Shown here in pieces: positions 17,241 through 24,736 of a DNA stretch of 64,000 nucleotides (position 1 is the first letter of the stretch; every line of letters starts with the position of its first letter). The stretch covers positions 3,694,227 through 3,758,226 of the forward strand of contig NZ_JAUSVL010000001.1 in the NCBI RefSeq assembly GCF_030814695.1, read 5' to 3'. Below the pieces are notes generated by a model, which saw only the letters and a list, made by a program, of their open reading frames with translations, did not search any database and was not told the origin of the DNA. This stretch comes from Oligosphaera ethanolica (GTDB lineage: Bacteria > Verrucomicrobiota > Lentisphaeria > Oligosphaerales > Oligosphaeraceae). Both the position numbers and the translations under genes were made by a program.

Positions 17241-18050
17241 TCACTGCCCACTGCTCCCCAGCAGACCATCCAAATTATCACGGGTCAGCAAGGCCGCGTC
17301 CTGCGGCCGTTCCAGAAACGGGCTGACATCGTCGGCGATGGCTTGAAAATCCAAGGCGAGCAGTCGTTCGCGAACCCGTTCTCGCCAATCCGGCGCGTAG
17401 TATCGGCCAGCCCCCTGCGTTTGATCCAGGGCATTCTGTAACAAGGTCAGATTCGGGATCAATGGTGGACGCTGCGAGAGGTACCACACCAGATCATACC
17501 AATCCCGCCCTTTGGAGTACTTGCGGGTGATCGCAGCATGAAGCTTTCCCGCCAGAAGCGATGGCGGGTCGTAATACTGAAGCAAAAATGTGACATGCCG
17601 GGTCACCACCCGGCGCTCGCAGCGTGCGCCCGCCGGGGGACGCGTGTCGATCTCCACTTTGATGGCCAGCTTTTCCGCCGACATGGCTGACAAACCCGCG
17701 TCATGCAGAAGGTCACTCACGCGTACCCAACCCGTATGTACGATTTTGCGGTCGTTCCAAGTCACTTCAGGATTGAATCCGGCCAGCGTCAAATCCCGTT
17801 TCACTTTGGCCATCCATTCCCTGCCGTCATACCCTTCGGCTGACACCAGCGAAAAATCGAGATCCTCCGAGAAGCGTGGCAGGTTATGCAAAAAACGCAG
17901 AGCCGTTCCTCCGACAAAGGCCAGTGGACGGAACGCCTCACTTTCGTGGAGCGATCGTAATACGAAGGCTTGCAGATATTCCCGGAGCTGGTTCAGTGCC
18001 TGTCCGGAATCTGACATACCTCGCACCAAAGCCAAGGCTTCCTCTTTCAT
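17241..18050 (-). CDS. abiEii: AbiEii-type nucleotidyltransferase toxin, 269 aa
   Basis: This is a DUF1814/AbiEii family member of the nucleotidyltransferase fold. The GG...S motif FVGGTALRFLHNLPRFSEDL is present and is followed by the catalytic DxD (SEDLDFSLV); a Lys-rich region and the C-terminal YDLVWYLSQRP are also seen. AbiEii toxins block growth as type IV or related toxins; some relatives pyrimidinylate tRNA acceptor stems. The start at 18050 is supported by GGAG at 5-base spacing and by the 4-base ATGA overlap with the upstream antitoxin gene. Length is normal for the family. Confidence 0.9.
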   Translation of the reverse strand: MKEEALALVRGMSDSGQALNQLREYLQAFVLRSLHESEAFRPLAFVGGTALRFLHNLPRFSEDLDFSLVSAEGYDGREWMAKVKRDLTLAGFNPEVTWNDRKIVHTGWVRVSDLLHDAGLSAMSAEKLAIKVEIDTRPPAGARCERRVVTRHVTFLLQYYDPPSLLAGKLHAAITRKYSKGRDWYDLVWYLSQRPPLIPNLTLLQNALDQTQGAGRYYAPDWRERVRERLLALDFQAIADDVSPFLERPQDAALLTRDNLDGLLGSSGQ

Positions 18051-18688
18051 AGTGTCTCCGTCCCTTCTTCCGCATCTGATGCCAATCGGAGCCAATGTTC
18101 GACCGCCCGGTCGAGTCGCGGACTCCGAAATCGTTTGGCATACAGCTTGAGCCGTTCGGTATCAACTTGCGCAACATGTTGGTAACGCATTTCATCCAGA
18201 CGTTCAGGGGTCCACACCCCCTCGATCAAATGCCAGTGATCCAGTAACGCCTTCTCCGGCTCCGCAACGAGAAACTTTTGGTCACCGACACCCGCCGATG
18301 CAAACCCGAAGAAGCAATCCTGTTTGATGTTGCGATAATCGAAAACGCCGAAGGGATTCTCGAAGCGACGCGGAACGCGCGAAGTCACGCTGGTAAACCG
18401 GACCACCCGTTCCGGAATCAGGTCGTAGTGGCCCAACGCCCACAAACCGCTGAGGTACGACGGACGGTACAGCGCATTCGCCAGCACGGCAGGATTCAGC
18501 GGCACGCGTCGGTAGGTCTCGGAGAGTGTGTACATCCCGCGCCGCAATCCGATCACCTTGCCTTGGGTCATCCAGCGCGAGAGCTGAACCCGGACCATCT
18601 CGCGCCGATCATCAAACGCCTGCGCCAGCAACGCCAGATCGAAGCACGGCATCGTTCCCGCAAGCTTTACAAGGTCGTCAAATTTCAT
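18047..18688 (-). CDS. abiEi: AbiEi-type antitoxin/transcriptional regulator, 213 aa
   Basis: An N-terminal winged helix (residues 1-60, including RREMVRVQLSRWMTQGKVIG and LRRGMYTL) and a C-terminal AbiEi domain (PSYLSGLWALGHYDLIPE, FVAEPEKALLDHWHL-like segment) identify the antitoxin of the AbiE pair. AbiEi usually represses its own promoter. The gene overlaps the toxin by 4 bases (ATGA). An ATG at 18688 or a TTG two codons earlier could be the start. No Shine-Dalgarno is visible, and the predicted transcription start falls on or next to the ATG, so the mRNA may be leaderless. Confidence 0.88.
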   Translation of the reverse strand: MKFDDLVKLAGTMPCFDLALLAQAFDDRREMVRVQLSRWMTQGKVIGLRRGMYTLSETYRRVPLNPAVLANALYRPSYLSGLWALGHYDLIPERVVRFTSVTSRVPRRFENPFGVFDYRNIKQDCFFGFASAGVGDQKFLVAEPEKALLDHWHLIEGVWTPERLDEMRYQHVAQVDTERLKLYAKRFRSPRLDRAVEHWLRLASDAEEGTETL

Positions 18689-18694
18689 ATCCAA

Positions 18695-18722
18695 AAATTA
18701 GCACAACTGTTATTGATTGCAA
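18695..18722 (-). promoter_or_regulatory. Candidate sigma70 promoter for abiE
   Basis: On the minus strand there is TTGCAA (18717-18722), a 16-base spacer and TAATTT (18695-18700). The -10 ends only 6 bases before the ATG at 18688, which would give a leaderless or nearly leaderless transcript. Confidence 0.45.
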
Positions 18723-18975
18723 ACAGAGTTCAGGCCCAGCGTCGCCGCCACTCTATCTGTTTTGTGGTTCTTCCCGGTTTTAGGAAAAACGGAATGTTTC
18801 AGTCACGGAATGCACGGAGTGGGTATCAACAGGGTTGCTCTGGCGTGTCGCCGTACTGCGCGAATGGCCTCCGGCAAGGTGTCGTCGCGGCATAAACGGT
18901 TTTCCCCCGCTGTCGCGGGGCCCCCCATTTATACGCGACGTTCCTTGCCTCTGGCCATTCCCTCAGTGCAAGCCG

Positions 18976-19034
18976 GTCATGGTCGTCCTTATGAAAGCAA
19001 ATGACACATTTGCTTTCATAAGGACGACCATGAC
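18976..19034. repeat. Perfect 28-bp inverted repeat with 3-nt loop
   Basis: The arm 18976-19003 begins GTCATGGTCGTCCTTATGAA. Its exact reverse complement is 19007-19034, separated by ACA. The tandem copy near 19470-19530 has the same left arm but a decayed right arm. Transcribed, it would form a very stable hairpin covering the start codon of the frame at 19030. Confidence 0.9.
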
Positions 19035-19224
19035 GTTACCGGCGAAAGCAGTCGAAGCTGGTCTGCATCGGCCTTATGTTATTGGTTCATCGAAAACTGA
19101 TAACAAGGAGGCTTTCAGGATGCAGACCAGCGACATCTACCATACTCAGGGAATCAGAGGCTTCAAGGTGGCAACGACCCATTACATCGGCGGCCTGTGC
19201 ATAGTGAAAATCAAGGCCAGCTAA
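19030..19224 (+). pseudogene. Small frame, possible N-terminal relic of an ISL3-like transposase (copy 1)
   Basis: The 64-aa product contains TSDIYHTQGIRGFKVATTHY and ends GGLCIVKIKAS. The partner copy continues with AGKHLCPRCHS. This pattern (SxIYHxxGIxGFK, then hydrophobic beta strands, then CPxCxS) resembles the zinc-binding N-terminus of ISL3-type transposases. By hand count, about 19 of 38 differences from copy 2 are at third codon positions, which hints that both copies were once under protein-level selection. Confidence 0.4.
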
Positions 19225-19260
19225 CATATCTATCCCCGTTGTCGCTCCAGCGAGGTTACC

Positions 19261-19796
19261 GGTTCTTCCCGGTTTTAGGAAAAACGGAATATTTCAGTCA
19301 CGGAATGCGCGTTGCGGGTATCGAAAGGGTTGCTGTGGCGTGTCGCTGTACTGCGTGAATGTCTCCGGCAAGATGCCGTCGCGGCATAAACGGTTTCCCC
19401 TCGCTGTCGCGAGTCTTCCCATTTATACGCGACGTTCCTTGCATCCGATCCTCCCCTCAGTGCAAGCCGGTCATGGTCGTCCTTGTGAAAGCAAATGACG
19501 CCTTTGCATTCACAGTACGATCCATGGCGTTATCGGCCAAAGCAGTCGAGACTGGCCTGCGTCGGCCCTACGTTATTCGTTCCACTAAAACAGGTAACAA
19601 AGATGCTTTCATATTGCCGACCAGTGACATCTACCATATCCGGGGAATCAAGGGCTTCAAGATGGCAACAACTCCTTGTTTCGGCGGCCTGTGCATCGTG
19701 AAAATCGAAGCCGGCAAGCATCTTTGTCCTCGTTGTCACTCCGGCAAGGCCTCCCCCTATCCGGTTAGCGAACACGAGATGCAGGCACAAAAGTAG
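19261..19796. repeat. Second copy of the ~495-bp tandem repeat
   Basis: This copy begins GGTTCTTCCCGGTTTTAGGA like the first and follows the same order, diverging more towards its end. It encodes the 90-aa frame at 19524-19796. An inverted piece of the leading block recurs near 19868-19890. Confidence 0.75.
19524..19796 (+). pseudogene. Small frame, possible N-terminal relic of an ISL3-like transposase (copy 2)
   Basis: The 90-aa frame has TSDIYHIRGIKGFKMATTPC, then FGGLCIVKIEAGKHLCPRCH. It therefore retains the CPxC zinc knuckle that copy 1 lost at its stop. A third partial copy lies at 30604-30723. The assignment to ISL3 is by motif resemblance only. Confidence 0.4.
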
Positions 19797-20282
19797 GGCC
19801 AATCATGATTTGCCTGCAGTGGAGATAAAGAAGCAGCTGCTAAGTTCCTGCTTGTCGGCATGGCTTTTTCGCAAAACCGGGAAGAGTTTTTTTGTCCGCA
19901 GATTGACGCAGATAATTGATAAGATTTGCTGTTTGGTGTCAGTTGCCAGAAAAATTAACCGTATGGGCCGAGGAATACAGCCATAATTGGCGTTTTCCCA
20001 GGGTGGCGCGCGCCTTCAGCGCACTGCCCCTGGGAAGGTATGTGGCGCCACTTCAGGGCGCTTGCCGCTTCGTGGAGAGGGAAATGTTAGCTGGTGGCAA
20101 GGTATAGCATGAGAAAGGGTTTGCCCTGCAAAGTGTAAACGTAATTTGTGAACGACTCCTTATCAATGATTGGCCTTGCCGAGTGCGTTCTCAAGCAACT
20201 CAAACAGCGTCACGGCAACAAAGGCGAGTAAAAGCCTTTCTGCCGCGCTGTCATCGCCTGCGCGAGCTGGAGACGGCCGCGT
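19797..20282. other. Intergenic repeat-bearing region
   Basis: No supported gene. It contains GTCCGCAGATTGACGCAGAT near 19897 (a common intergenic sequence style) and a palindromic repeat at 19994-20078. Confidence 0.5.
19994..20078 (+). repeat. Dispersed palindromic repeat (TTCCCAGGG...CCCTGGGAA)
   Basis: The inverted arms TTCCCAGGG and CCCTGGGAA enclose a GC-rich core (GCGCGCGCCTTCAGCGCACT) and are followed by a 'gcttgccgcttcg' block. Related copies are at 23981-24070 (same strand) and 23760-23825 (opposite strand). Open frames across these repeats are artefacts. Confidence 0.65.
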
Positions 20283-23078
20283 TCAAGGTCTGACGATGAT
20301 GTCCACATCAGTGTAGGCGAAGACCCAAATTCCCGCGAGTGGTGATAGTGTGCGGCAGCGGACGTAAACTGACGGTTCCGGGGCCCATTGCCAAGCTTGG
20401 CTATCAACGGGTAGGGCCCCAGGTTTGAACACGGACGCGAAGTCTGCTTCGGGTGGAAGTTTGGCTACGGACACGAGGTTCCATCCGGCCTTGAGGGCAA
20501 TGACGTAGGCCCCAGGGTCGGTCATGGCGGCCAGTTCGCTGCGGTTGTTTTGGCCGTCCGCATCCGGATCATCATCGCCGTTCCAGCGGAAGTGGCCAAA
20601 ATATTCCAGTTCCCACAGGTCTGGGAGCAGGTCTTCGTCGTTATCCGTCGAGATCAAGTAGCGGCGTGACTGGGGGATAGCGGCATTTCTGGAGGCGTCG
20701 GCTACTTCATAGGTAATCACGTATTCACCTGGCGTGCTAGTATCAACGGCTCCGGTGTAGGTCACTTGGGCTGTCAGATCGCCTTCGAAAGAGTCCATGG
20801 CTTGGACGCCTGCCCGGAGGTCCAGATCAAGGCCCGTGATACTCAGGATCAGGTCTGTCTCGACCACCAAGACAGGCGGGGTGGTGTCAGATACCACATA
20901 GGTGCGGACGCCGGAGATTTCCGGGCCGTCGTTGAATGTTACTGCATACCGGACCGAGTATTCCCCCAAGGCTTGGGTATCGACCAAGCCAGTGACCTGG
21001 ATGTGCGTAGTGATGTCGTCGCCGTTGCCAGTCGCGGCCGCCACGCCCTGCAACAGGTCTGGCGGCGCCGTGCCGGCCTCAATGCGCATGGTGTTTGGCT
21101 CGATGGTTAACACCGGTATGGTACCAGGTTCGTTGAAGACGGTTGGTTCCGGGTCGTTCGCATCAAGAAGCCCGTCGTTATCGGTATCAGGATGGTCCCA
21201 GCGTGTGCCCAGCTCATCTTCGGCCTGGTCTGTTAGGCCATCGGAGTCAAAATCGGGATTGCCCGCGTAGGGGAAATAGTAGCGCCAGGCGGCCGCCAGT
21301 TCGGGGATATCGCCCATCGCTTGGTAGAGTGCTCGGGTCAAAGTCGAGTCGGTGAACAGCCAGCCTTCTGTTCCCAGCGCCAGGTTCCAGGCACCTTGCA
21401 GGGCGTTGACGTGAATGACATCGCCGGCGGCGTTGATCGACATTGATTCCAGCATATTGAGGGGAGAAAGCAGGCGCATCGCAAGAAGTGTGTCATGCAT
21501 ACGGAGCGCCTCTGCCCGCCGCAGGTCTGCAATCATCGCATGATAATGCCCGACCACGACGAAGTGGCCGTTGTCCTGGTACAACGGCGCGATGTGGTTG
21601 CCGCCGATGCCATAGGCCTGATAGATTTTCTCATTTTCCGCGTCCCATCCGGACGGTCTATCACCCGCGCTTAAGCCAAAAAGCCCCTTGGCGTTATAGA
21701 AGTCACTGGCATGTGCCTGGTTGGCGTACCAGGTAATCTGAGTTTGTGCCGCTGTGGAGCGGGTGGCAAACCAGTTGTTGTCGAAGCGGTCCTTGCCGAT
21801 CGGGGTGATTGGATAGCCTGCTTCGTCGATGAAGCCGGAGCCATTATCCGTGGGTGGTGGCCCCATCATACCGGGGACGCCGCCGATGTATGCCGCGAGC
21901 AGCACGCCCAGCGTTTCGGTGCCAAAGCCATACCAGGCATCACTAAGGAGTTCGCCATTTACATTGTAGCCGTGGTGGAAACCGCCATTGGCGGCCTTCA
22001 TGGCTGCCCAGTCGATGCTCTTGACGTATGCGATGGCCTGTGCCAACTCATTATCCAAATCAAGCATGCGTAGAGCCACGATGAGGTCAAGCATAGTATA
22101 AGCGGTGTCGCCGCTGGACCACTCGCTGAGATTGTTCTGCCCAGCTCCGGACGTAAAGTGCGGAATCAGGTTGGCTGATCCTCTTGGCAGGACATGAAGA
22201 ATGGTATGGGCCATGTCCGCCACCCTTGCCCGCGCGGTATCTGCTTGCACCAGACCTTGTTTCGTGGCTAGGGCCAGGATTTTGCAGAGCTTCCCGGTCG
22301 CCGTGACATTTTCCCTTTTGTCTGGCTCAGGGTCGAATCGGTCATCGACGATCCTGTCCTGGCTATTGTAGCAGCGCAGGAGCTGTCCCAGCCAGATCAC
22401 TGTCGCTTTTTCGGCTTTTTCGAGTTCGGGCATTTCATAGATCAGTCTGATTTCGTCGATGCTGACTGTGTCGCCGACAGTGGCCCGGTCCAATTGCCAA
22501 ACCAGCGTATTGACGCTCCGGTTGTTTAGCGATGGGTCGATGACCATCCGCAAGGGTCTGGGAAAGGCGTCGGCGAGCAATTCGGAACGCGGCCAACTTT
22601 TACTGGCAATCACTTCCTTCTGGGTCGCGCTTTCATGCTTGAGCTGAAGGGAGAAGGAGAGATCCTCCCGGCCATCAGGTGAAGCGGCCGAGGAGAGATC
22701 GACTTCCACGGCGATAATCCGTGGCTGATAGTCTGCCTTGATGACCGTGGAATAAATCGCGCCAATGGTGATATCGTGGCCAAAACGATGAAATTCGCCG
22801 GCGGAAGTCCACAACTCGCCAGGCGGTAGCTTTGCACATTCGGCTTGTAGTGTGCCGAGCTGTGGCTGTGAGTAGGAAAACGTGCCTTTGGGATCGTCTC
22901 CTGCAACATTGAGCAGCCCGCGCGAAGCGCCCATCCGATTGAAAAGCCAGCCGATCGGGGGGGCGCCGGGGAGTGGCCGATCGTGAGTTTCCACGATGCC
23001 AACGATTTCGCGGGCCGAAAGGCAGGAGAGCGAAAGTAGGAGAAATGCTATTGTCTTGAAGTGGCAATGCCCGTTCAT
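20283..23078 (-). CDS. Secreted surface protein with glucoamylase-like region, DUF5011-type domains and Ca-binding repeats, 931 aa
   Basis: The start at 23078 has AAGGA just upstream. Residues 1-22 are a signal peptide (FLLLSLSCLSA). Residues of about 220-600 look like an alpha/alpha toroid of the glucoamylase/DUF3131 type (SSGDTAYTMLDLIVALRMLD, NGGFHHGYNVNGELLSDAWY, FGTETLGVLLAAYIGG). Near residues 605-645 are thrombospondin-3-like calcium motifs (DFDSDGLTDQAEDE, DTDNDGLLDANDPEP). Two Ig-like DUF5011 domains follow (about 650-810; DTTPPVL and VTYTGAVDTSTPGEYVITYEVAD). After another DDDPDADGQNNRSEL motif, the C-terminus has GWNLVSV and GIWVFAY, a tail common in Kiritimatiellota/Lentisphaerota exported proteins. 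It is probably a carbohydrate-active or cell-surface enzyme. It is unrelated to the neighbouring conflict genes. Confidence 0.75.
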   Translation of the reverse strand: MNGHCHFKTIAFLLLSLSCLSAREIVGIVETHDRPLPGAPPIGWLFNRMGASRGLLNVAGDDPKGTFSYSQPQLGTLQAECAKLPPGELWTSAGEFHRFGHDITIGAIYSTVIKADYQPRIIAVEVDLSSAASPDGREDLSFSLQLKHESATQKEVIASKSWPRSELLADAFPRPLRMVIDPSLNNRSVNTLVWQLDRATVGDTVSIDEIRLIYEMPELEKAEKATVIWLGQLLRCYNSQDRIVDDRFDPEPDKRENVTATGKLCKILALATKQGLVQADTARARVADMAHTILHVLPRGSANLIPHFTSGAGQNNLSEWSSGDTAYTMLDLIVALRMLDLDNELAQAIAYVKSIDWAAMKAANGGFHHGYNVNGELLSDAWYGFGTETLGVLLAAYIGGVPGMMGPPPTDNGSGFIDEAGYPITPIGKDRFDNNWFATRSTAAQTQITWYANQAHASDFYNAKGLFGLSAGDRPSGWDAENEKIYQAYGIGGNHIAPLYQDNGHFVVVGHYHAMIADLRRAEALRMHDTLLAMRLLSPLNMLESMSINAAGDVIHVNALQGAWNLALGTEGWLFTDSTLTRALYQAMGDIPELAAAWRYYFPYAGNPDFDSDGLTDQAEDELGTRWDHPDTDNDGLLDANDPEPTVFNEPGTIPVLTIEPNTMRIEAGTAPPDLLQGVAAATGNGDDITTHIQVTGLVDTQALGEYSVRYAVTFNDGPEISGVRTYVVSDTTPPVLVVETDLILSITGLDLDLRAGVQAMDSFEGDLTAQVTYTGAVDTSTPGEYVITYEVADASRNAAIPQSRRYLISTDNDEDLLPDLWELEYFGHFRWNGDDDPDADGQNNRSELAAMTDPGAYVIALKAGWNLVSVAKLPPEADFASVFKPGALPVDSQAWQWAPEPSVYVRCRTLSPLAGIWVFAYTDVDIIVRP

Positions 23079-23184
23079 TTTATCCTTCTTTCCCTTGTAA
23101 TCGTTTTGATGGCAGCTTTCCTGGTGCTGTCATCATCTTCTCATTACCGAAACGGTGTAGCTGGATCGTGACGATGATTTTTAC

Positions 23185-23204
23185 AGGAATGTAGCGCTTC
23201 AATT
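23185..23204 (-). promoter_or_regulatory. Motif ATTGAAGYNCTACA upstream of 23078 gene
   Basis: The minus strand reads AATTGAAGCGCTACATTCCT about 110-125 bases before the start at 23078. It matches the motif at 6665-6686. It may be regulatory; the function is unknown. Confidence 0.3.
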
Positions 23205-23339
23205 GAACTAGGGTCAGCGGCTCATTGTGAATTAGAAGACCTGCTGTAATCGGTCAGCCATTGATATCAACCGGTCTCAGGGAACGCGTGGGACCGATGG
23301 GACCGGTTGGCGGCAGCGCTGGGGCGAGGACTCACGTCT

Positions 23340-23480
23340 CACGACTCATGGCCGGGACACTGGGGACTTTCGGGACTATGGGGAATGACGAATTGGACAC
23401 AAGGGACTGATTGGGGACCGCTTGGACTTCGGTGACCGCTTGCTTGATACCTGGGCCTGCTGGGAGCGCCGCCATCCCGG
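23340..23480. repeat. Degenerate GGGACT low-complexity tract
   Basis: Repeated GGGAC/TGGGGAC words at irregular 8-15 base spacing, for example GGGACTTTCGGGACTATGGG. Low-complexity tracts of this type occur between genes in related genomes. Confidence 0.5.
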
Positions 23481-23561
23481 CTCTTTTCGGCCAGATCGGA
23501 CGGACCAAGTCGTCTGATGGTTTGCGGCAGGGCAGTCAAAAAGATCGCATGAACAACAGAT

Positions 23562-23707
23562 ATCAATGACTCCTATGAAACCCGCTGCCGCAAAGGTCGG
23601 CGGAAATCAAGGTCGGATGGCTGGGCGGCGACTGGCCGTGGGTTTCCTGCAAATTGTCCCCGGTGTTTTCCCCACCGGGGTGATTACTGACCGATTGCGC
23701 CGCGCGG
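23562..23707 (+). repeat. 146-bp direct repeat, copy 1, with internal hairpin
   Basis: It begins ATCAATGACTCCTATGAAAC and is repeated almost unchanged at 24171-24316. It contains CCCCGGTG (23658-23665) and CACCGGGG (23673-23680), a perfect 8-bp stem with a 7-nt loop. Confidence 0.85.
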
Positions 23708-23759
23708 GTAATTGGTCAGTGATTGATAACCGCTGGTCGTGCGGTCTTTTGTTTTCAGC

Positions 23760-23825
23760 GCCAACGGCGCGGTCTAAGATAGCCCAGGGCAAGCGCCCGC
23801 AGGGCGCGCCGCCCAGGGTAGAGCC
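23760..23825 (-). repeat. Dispersed palindromic repeat, inverted copy
   Basis: AGCCCAGGGCAAGCGCCCGC followed by GCGCGCCGCCCAGGGTAG is the reverse-complement relative of the repeats at 19994-20078 and 23981-24070. Confidence 0.6.
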
Positions 23826-23914
23826 CCCATCCCAAAAGAGCCCTGTAAGGGCGACCTAAAAAACTCTGCGGATGGGCAAGGTACATAGCGGGGAAAACGC
23901 TGTGAGGTTCCATT

Positions 23915-23959
23915 GCCTCTTTGGCCCCGGTCAGCTTCGCCGACCGGGGCCAAAGAGGC
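23915..23959. repeat. Perfect 18-bp hairpin with 9-nt loop
   Basis: The left arm GCCTCTTTGGCCCCGGTC (23915-23932) and the right arm GACCGGGGCCAAAGAGGC (23942-23959) are exact complements around AGCTTCGCC. No U-tract follows, so it is not a classic intrinsic terminator. Confidence 0.9.
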
Positions 23960-23980
23960 CGAGGAACACGACCTTGGTTG

Positions 23981-24070
23981 GCGCTTTACCCAGGGCGGCG
24001 CGCGCTTTCAGCGCTGCTTGCCCTGGGCTATCATGTTTCGCGCCTTCAGCGCTTCTGCCGCTTCGCGGCG
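23981..24070 (+). repeat. Dispersed palindromic repeat, third copy
   Basis: ACCCAGGGCGGCGCGCGCTT followed by the GCCCTGGGCT arm, then CGCGCCTTCAGCGCTTCTGC; same family as 19994-20078. Confidence 0.65.
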
Positions 24071-24170
24071 ATGAAATGCCACGATGTCATAAGTTTTTTT
24101 GCAGAAGCAACAAGCGCCATAAAGTTTATGTGAAGGTCCCTAATCCAGTCGTCTCCAAGGATCAGCCATA

Positions 24171-24316
24171 ATCAATGACTCCTATGAAACCCGCTGCCGC
24201 AAAGGTTGGCGGAAATCAAGGTCCAATGGCTGGGCGGCGACTGGCCGTGGGTTTCCTGCAAATTGTCCCCGGTGTTTTCCCCACCGGGGTGATTACTGAC
24301 CGATTGCGCCGCGCGG
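24171..24316 (+). repeat. 146-bp direct repeat, copy 2
   Basis: Near-identical to 23562-23707, including the CCCCGGTG/CACCGGGG hairpin. The two copies are about 609 bases apart. Confidence 0.85.
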
Positions 24317-24394
24317 CTGCCTCGTGAGAGGGGAGTAATTGCCTTTGTTTCGATACACAGTATGTTTTGCCAGTAAGATGCGGACTACGACCTG

Positions 24395-24736
24395 GTGGCT
24401 CGGCCAAAATCAGACCTTGTGCGTCGCGCTGTGGCCCGTACGTTCCGCCGGCGCATGCCGCGCAGGCGGTTCATCGGCTGGGACTTCAAGCCGCTGCCAG
24501 TGGGCTACGTGGGGGCAGAGCGAATAGGGCTGGTGGAGATTGCGGAGAGAGTGAAGGGGCTGGTAGCTGGGGAAAAATCGGGAGACAAACTGCTCGGTCA
24601 ATGGAACAGACATTCATGCCAGGTCCAAATCAGTTCCATTTCCGCTCAAGAAATAGTCGATGGTTTTCAGACATTTTCAGTCGCGGAATTAACTGTGGAT
24701 GACACGGACATACTCGAAGGGAGGCGTTTTATATGA
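24395..24736 (+). CDS. Doubtful 113-aa frame overlapping the next gene by ATGA
   Basis: A GTG at 24395 opens a frame (VARPKSDLVRRAVARTFRRR) that ends in TGA at 24734-24736, overlapping the ATG of the DUF4062 gene at 24733. The overlap type is common in operons. The product has no recognised domain, a very basic N-terminus and no evident Shine-Dalgarno site. It may be a relic of a gene joined to the downstream gene. Confidence 0.25.
   Translation: MARPKSDLVRRAVARTFRRRMPRRRFIGWDFKPLPVGYVGAERIGLVEIAERVKGLVAGEKSGDKLLGQWNRHSCQVQISSISAQEIVDGFQTFSVAELTVDDTDILEGRRFI

Larger units (their letters stand above)
18766..19260. repeat. First copy of a ~495-bp tandem repeat
   Basis: This copy starts with GGTTCTTCCCGGTTTTAGGA and is followed by a diverged second copy at 19261-19796 with the same order of blocks. 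It contains the perfect palindrome at 18976-19034 and a 64-codon frame at 19030. The two copies can be aligned by eye along nearly their full length. Confidence 0.75.
23079..24394. other. Repeat-rich non-coding region
   Basis: About 1.3 kb without a supported gene. It contains a degenerate GGGACT-type low-complexity stretch (about 23340-23480), two copies of a 146-bp repeat, palindromic dispersed repeats and an 18-bp perfect hairpin. Frames across it reflect repeat composition. Confidence 0.6.

Noticed and set aside
23921-24133. Plus-strand frames across the palindromic repeats near 24 kb
   Set aside because: The translations (YPGRRALSALLALGYHVSRL type) are produced by a dispersed repeat family and recur at 19916-20107, so they are not genes.
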